A stretch of DNA of 64,000 nt from assembly GCF_002234675.1 (NCBI RefSeq), contig NC_019864.2, positions 17,518,082-17,582,081 on the forward strand. Direction: 5' to 3'. Source of the stretch: Oryzias latipes. Its lineage: Eukaryota; Chordata; Actinopteri; Beloniformes; Adrianichthyidae. Position numbers and translations under genes: made by a program. Below are positions 41,598 through 64,000 of this stretch, one piece after another. The number at the start of each line of letters is the position of its first letter. Position 1 is the first letter of the stretch. The notes under the pieces were generated by a model. The model saw only the letters and a list, made by a program, of their open reading frames with translations. It ran no database searches and had not been told where the DNA came from.

Positions 41598-42779
41598 GTT
41601 AGTGCATCTCTGCAGCATCTTTGGGATCTTTCTAACTAAAAGGTGGATTTGTGCAAAAAAACAAAAAAAAAAAAACTGAGGCTTCATGGCCTCTGTGAGC
41701 ACCTTGCAAAAAATGCATCATGACAGTAGGAAATGATTGCATTCGCCCCTTTATGCCATCTGCAAACTAAACGCTGGAACAGAAGCAGTGTTTGTCTCAT
41801 AAAATGAAACAGAATTTGCTGCCTTTGTGGACAAGCATCTTCACTTATGAGCCACCCACTCAAAGCTGTAGTTATGGCAGCAGGGGGAAAACTCAAAATA
41901 CTGATCGGGAAATGCCTTTGTTCTGGCGTGACTTAATTCATCTCATGTCAGGATTTCTCTGCCTGTGAGTTTACCATAATGGAGGCGTTTTTGCTGCAAT
42001 CTCCACAATCATCTGTTTCTCTCTGAACCTAACTTGTCTTCAAACGAATCTCACCAAAGTCCTCATCCTGTGCCACTGCGGTGAAACAGTATCACTTTTA
42101 GCCCTTGAATGACCTGTGTTGATGTATCCTGAGAAGCATTTAATCTGCTGCGCTTCACTAGATTACTCCGCTGTAACGCTGACTCTGCCATTACATTTAG
42201 AGTTTGTCTCTGGGTCAGTGTTTTCAAAATCACAACAAACTTAACTTTCTTCATGTCTTTTTTGCTGTTGTCCACCATAATATACCTTAAGCAGCTATGT
42301 TTTCACCTTTATGATCTAAGCAGCTGGGATGACATGAATGGCTCTCTAAGTCATGACACACAGAGCTACCATTCATCTGTACTTACTATGCAAGTGGTGT
42401 GATGTTCCTCAGTTCTTGGAGGTGATTTAAAATGCATTGCTGTTTAGTGCACTTAAAAAAAGAAATTACACAACAGTGCAAAGCCAACACCAGAATGGAT
42501 ATGTTCACTAAAATCCCACTATAATAATCTTGGACAAAGAGAATGTTTGTTCTCTGCAACATGTCCTCCAACATCTATTTCCTGTTAATTTAGAGATCCT
42601 AAAGTCATTGTTAATCGAGTGACTGCTAATCCTAATTTCAGATAATGATGTGCATCCATTTATTTAATCTTTTTTTAAAGATGTTTTCTGCAGTTGCAGG
42701 TGTGGTAGGTGCCAGATCTCCAAAGTGGTGAACCCTCATAATTCATTTCGGAGATCTTTTTGTAACTACAAGATTTGAG

Positions 42780-61097
<18,318 letters not shown>

Positions 61098-61340
61098 GTT
61101 CCTGCAGAACCATTTCAGAGCGTGTCCTTTAGATCAGATGCAAAAATTCATGCAAAACTGCACCCTGCTGTTGGAAGTCAATGGCACAAAGGCTGTATGC
61201 CCGCAATGCTTGTACTGCAGGAACAGAAACAAACAGATCAGACATCTGCAGATGATGGCAGATTTGAAATCACTCATCAGGAACTGACACTCCGAACCCT
61301 TTCTTACTTTTCTTTAATAAATTTTCAAAAAACAAACAAA
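61098..61340 (+). other. tmem266: tmem266 3' UTR
   Basis: Short non-coding tail after stop TAA 61095-61097. AATAAA at 61316-61321 gives likely cleavage near 61340. Later polyadenylation is possible. Confidence 0.6.
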
Positions 61341-62800
61341 AAAGCAACCAGCACTGAGGCCTGAGCCTCAGCTTCTCAATCAAACCTGTACAGAAAATCC
61401 TGTGTTGAAGTTTGATTGCAGAAGAACGAGCGGCCCGGTGGTGCATCGTCACTTCCCCGGGAAATGGGGTCACTTCCTAACCTGATGAGGCAAATCAAGC
61501 CTTTCAATGGATAACTACAGGGTACTTCTGCTCACTCAGCTTCTACTTTACGCACGGTATTTTGTTTGTTAGGAAGGTGTAAAAACGATCTAAAACATTC
61601 AGAAACCATGGGGGTTCTTTTAATAAAACTTACCTGAATTGATCGAAAATCTCTCTTATGATGATGGTTCATATTAGAACATTTAATAACTTGATTCTAG
61701 AAAGAGAAAAAGCATCTAAATTACGATCAAATGTCAATGAAAAACCAGCATTCCCTTCCTGAAAAATATTTTTTTACAGGGAACTGCAATGGATAAAGAA
61801 AAAGTAACACTGCATCATGTACATCATTAGGACAAAAAAATAGCATTTTAAAACAAATTTGAATTAACTGTAAGGCCACGTTGCTATTTAAAAGCACTGC
61901 TGTAAGTGCCTGCCCTTTGATTCAACATGATATCCAGCAAAAGGTGCCTCTGTGATTTCATCAGGTATTTATTCCTACAAATGTGCTAACTACAAGAATA
62001 CCAGGTTCAAACTAGAAACTTTAGCATTTTATGTACAATGCATAAAGAAATGCTGATACTAAGGCTGAAATATGCTTAAGCACAGAAGAAAATGTGGAAT
62101 AACTGACTTTCAAACTACTTGCTTTACACTTCATTAGCTGAAAATGACAGTCAAAAAATGGCGAAGGAAGCTAATTTAAGCTTATGTGATCATATAAAGT
62201 GAAATTATGGAGGCTGGAATGCTTATGATAAAGCCCAAAAAAGTAGGAAAACAGATAAATAGTAAACACTGCTACAAATGTCACAATGGCAAAAGAAAAA
62301 GCTTGGAATCAAGGTAAATGCAAAATTTACAAAAGAAAATGTTTGCCTAGAATTTGATGCTTTAAGCCAGTGAGCAATTCAACATAAAATAGAAATGATC
62401 CAGAAAAAAGCCCCAAAATGAGCTAAATAAAAGCTTAAAATGCTTATGTATTAATAGTAGCTGAAAAAGCCATAAAAAACTGCTCCTACATTTTTAGCCA
62501 CAAGTGTAAATACATAAATAAGACTTTAAAAAAAGAGCCAGTATAACTTGAAGACTAAGAAAAGGGCACAACATTTTAAATAAGTTTGGGTGATTTCAAA
62601 ACCAAAAATGCAAGCAGGAACCTCCGTAAGACCAATTTCATGCCAGATGTGTTGAAATCAAAGAAGCTGCACTAAACATGTATGAAAGAATCATTGGAGA
62701 GTCTCAACTGTGTGAATGTTTTACTCGGCGTTGACACAGTATCACACCATATACTATTAAGAGCAAAAAAATAAAAACTGCCATAGGTTAGTACAGATCA
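61341..62800. other. tmem266-etfa convergent intergenic region
   Basis: AT-rich sequence between the two 3' ends, with no gene or clear repeat recognised. Some of it may be extended tmem266 3' UTR. Confidence 0.5.
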
Positions 62801-63005
62801 TTTATTAGGAATTAAGTATTTGTAGGATATATACAAAAACTGGTATTTCTTTCTTGAAACTACTAATAGTGGATCTTGACGGCGGCATTGGTTCGACGCT
62901 GAAACACGCAGCTTCAGGAACTCTTTAAGGCAATGAGCAGGTTTCCTGTTATTACTCTTGCTGAAGCTGTTGAAGTCTGTTGAAGGTTTGGTGGAGCGCG
63001 GCTCT
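62801..63005 (-). other. etfa: etfa 3' UTR
   Basis: Minus-strand sequence after the etfa stop codon. AATAAA (plus-strand TTTATT at 62801-62806) is the likely polyadenylation signal, giving a short 3' UTR of about 200 nt. Confidence 0.65.
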
Positions 63006-63041
63006 TCACTTGCTCAGTGCTTCCGTCATCTCAGGAACGGC
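63006..63041 (-). CDS. etfa: Electron transfer flavoprotein alpha subunit, last coding exon
   Basis: ETFA is a mitochondrial FAD-binding subunit that passes electrons from acyl-CoA dehydrogenases to ETF-QO. Only the final exon is in the window. On the minus strand an acceptor TTTTGAAG is followed by codons for AVPEMTEALSK and TGA (63008-63006). Human ETFA ends VVPEMTEILKKK, entered at the same phase. The match is only 11 residues, but it lies downstream of tmem266 in the orientation known for human TMEM266-ETFA. The penultimate exon ([20 protein letters not shown]-type) was not found before the window end, so the last intron exceeds 0.9 kb. Confidence 0.85.
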   Translation of the reverse strand, partial: AVPEMTEALSK

Positions 63042-64000
63042 CTTCAAAATAAAAATTAAAAAAATGCAAAAATGATTTGCCAGAATCAAACTTTAACATT
63101 GTTGCCAAAAAAGGGACCCGTTTTCCATTCAATTTAGCTTCAAAATTAATCAACTAACATGGATGAATAAAAATGTCCATATATAATTCCAGTTAAAAGT
63201 AAATTTCTGAAAAAGAATGTTGACTTAATTTGCTATTTTGTTTTTATGGGTGCTAAAGACAAATGGAGGTGTTTTAACCTTTGCTAATGAAAGTTTGAAA
63301 AGAAAGAACAAAGTTTACACTGATTTTTCTGAAACCAATTCCCAACTGGTTCCTGGTGCCCAGTAAAGACATTATTCTTAAAATAGACAACAGATGTCAT
63401 CCATTTTTCTTCATGTTTTCACTGAAGCCGGCATAACAAATATGCAGATGCTCCGTTCATCATTTAAAAATTGGTGCAGCTATTATACTTTCTGGGTCAT
63501 AGTTTGCTATTTAATGTTTTTGCCTACATTTTGCAGTAATTTGTTCGTAATTTAGGTTGATTTCATGTTTATTTTTTTATTTTTTTCTAATTAAGTTTTC
63601 TCTTTTGTGACCACAACTGACTTAACAAAATAAAGCTGATGGCATTTTCTGTTTCGCTAAAGAATCAATGAATGCTGTTTGAGTCCTTTGATGTGTGAGA
63701 TCACTTTAATTGACCACATTTCTTTTAATGATTGAAACGGAGATTGAAAAACAGCTGAAAACCTACCTGGAAACCCCGACTGTGAGCGTACACAGCTTTA
63801 AAACATGCATAATTGATTACTCTTAAGGAGTATTTGGCTCAATAAATACAGTTTAGTTCAAACTGCTTCTGCTATCAGCAAACCCCAGAATAGAATCAGT
63901 CCCTGACCATGTTGGCGTGGAGTATCAACTGTCCATTTGGGGGAAAAGCTAGAAAGCCCATCCATTTTAAACAGTTATCCGAGGAGTGGTCACATGTAAG
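63042..64000 (-). other. etfa: etfa last intron (partial)
   Basis: AT-rich, no recognisable exon on either strand; presumed intron running off the window. Confidence 0.6.

Overview
The window is eukaryotic and almost certainly a teleost fish chromosome: intron-rich genes with vertebrate orthologues, consensus GT-AG splice sites, long AT-rich introns, tRNA-derived fish SINEs, an RTE-type LINE fragment, piggyBac-type MITEs and large tetranucleotide microsatellites. The exact species cannot be proved from sequence alone; an Oryzias-like percomorph is a guess.

Layout. (1) 1-9476, + strand: the 3' end of talin-2 (tln2), six recognisable coding exons for the R13 actin-binding and C-terminal dimerisation region, with mir-190a inside an intron at 4097-4181. 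(2) 9477-22170: about 12.7 kb with no recognised gene, carrying SINEs, a piggyBac MITE and an AT microsatellite. (3) 22177-32535, + strand: complete tropomyosin-1 (tpm1) with two promoters, mutually exclusive exon pairs 2a/2b and 6a/6b, and alternative last exons 9a/9d. (4) 33649-37016, + strand: complete lactb (mitochondrial serine beta-lactamase-like protein). (5) 39260-39721, - strand: nrg4 (neuregulin-4). (6) 41.0-61.1 kb, + strand: complete tmem266 (voltage-sensor-domain protein) with 5' non-coding exon(s). (7) 62801-63041, - strand: the last exon and 3' UTR of etfa.

The genes do not form one pathway. They join two blocks that, from established knowledge, both lie on human 15q but megabases apart: TLN2-TPM1-LACTB (15q22) and NRG4-TMEM266-ETFA (15q24). 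The gap between lactb and nrg4 is therefore a rearrangement junction relative to human. tln2 and tpm1 are actin cytoskeleton genes, lactb and etfa are mitochondrial, and nrg4 and tmem266 form a divergent pair around a CG-richer region at about 40.93-41.6 kb.

Main points for a second look: a candidate 6-nt microexon in tln2; a GC-AG intron in tpm1; PTB-type pyrimidine tracts before the alternative tpm1 exons and a possible extra terminal exon; an nrg4 short of its expected cytoplasmic tail; a His-rich upstream ORF in the tmem266 leader; and several mobile elements, including an internally deleted RTE LINE and an unnamed two-copy repeat with a conserved peptide. All calls come from reading the sequence by eye; no search was run.
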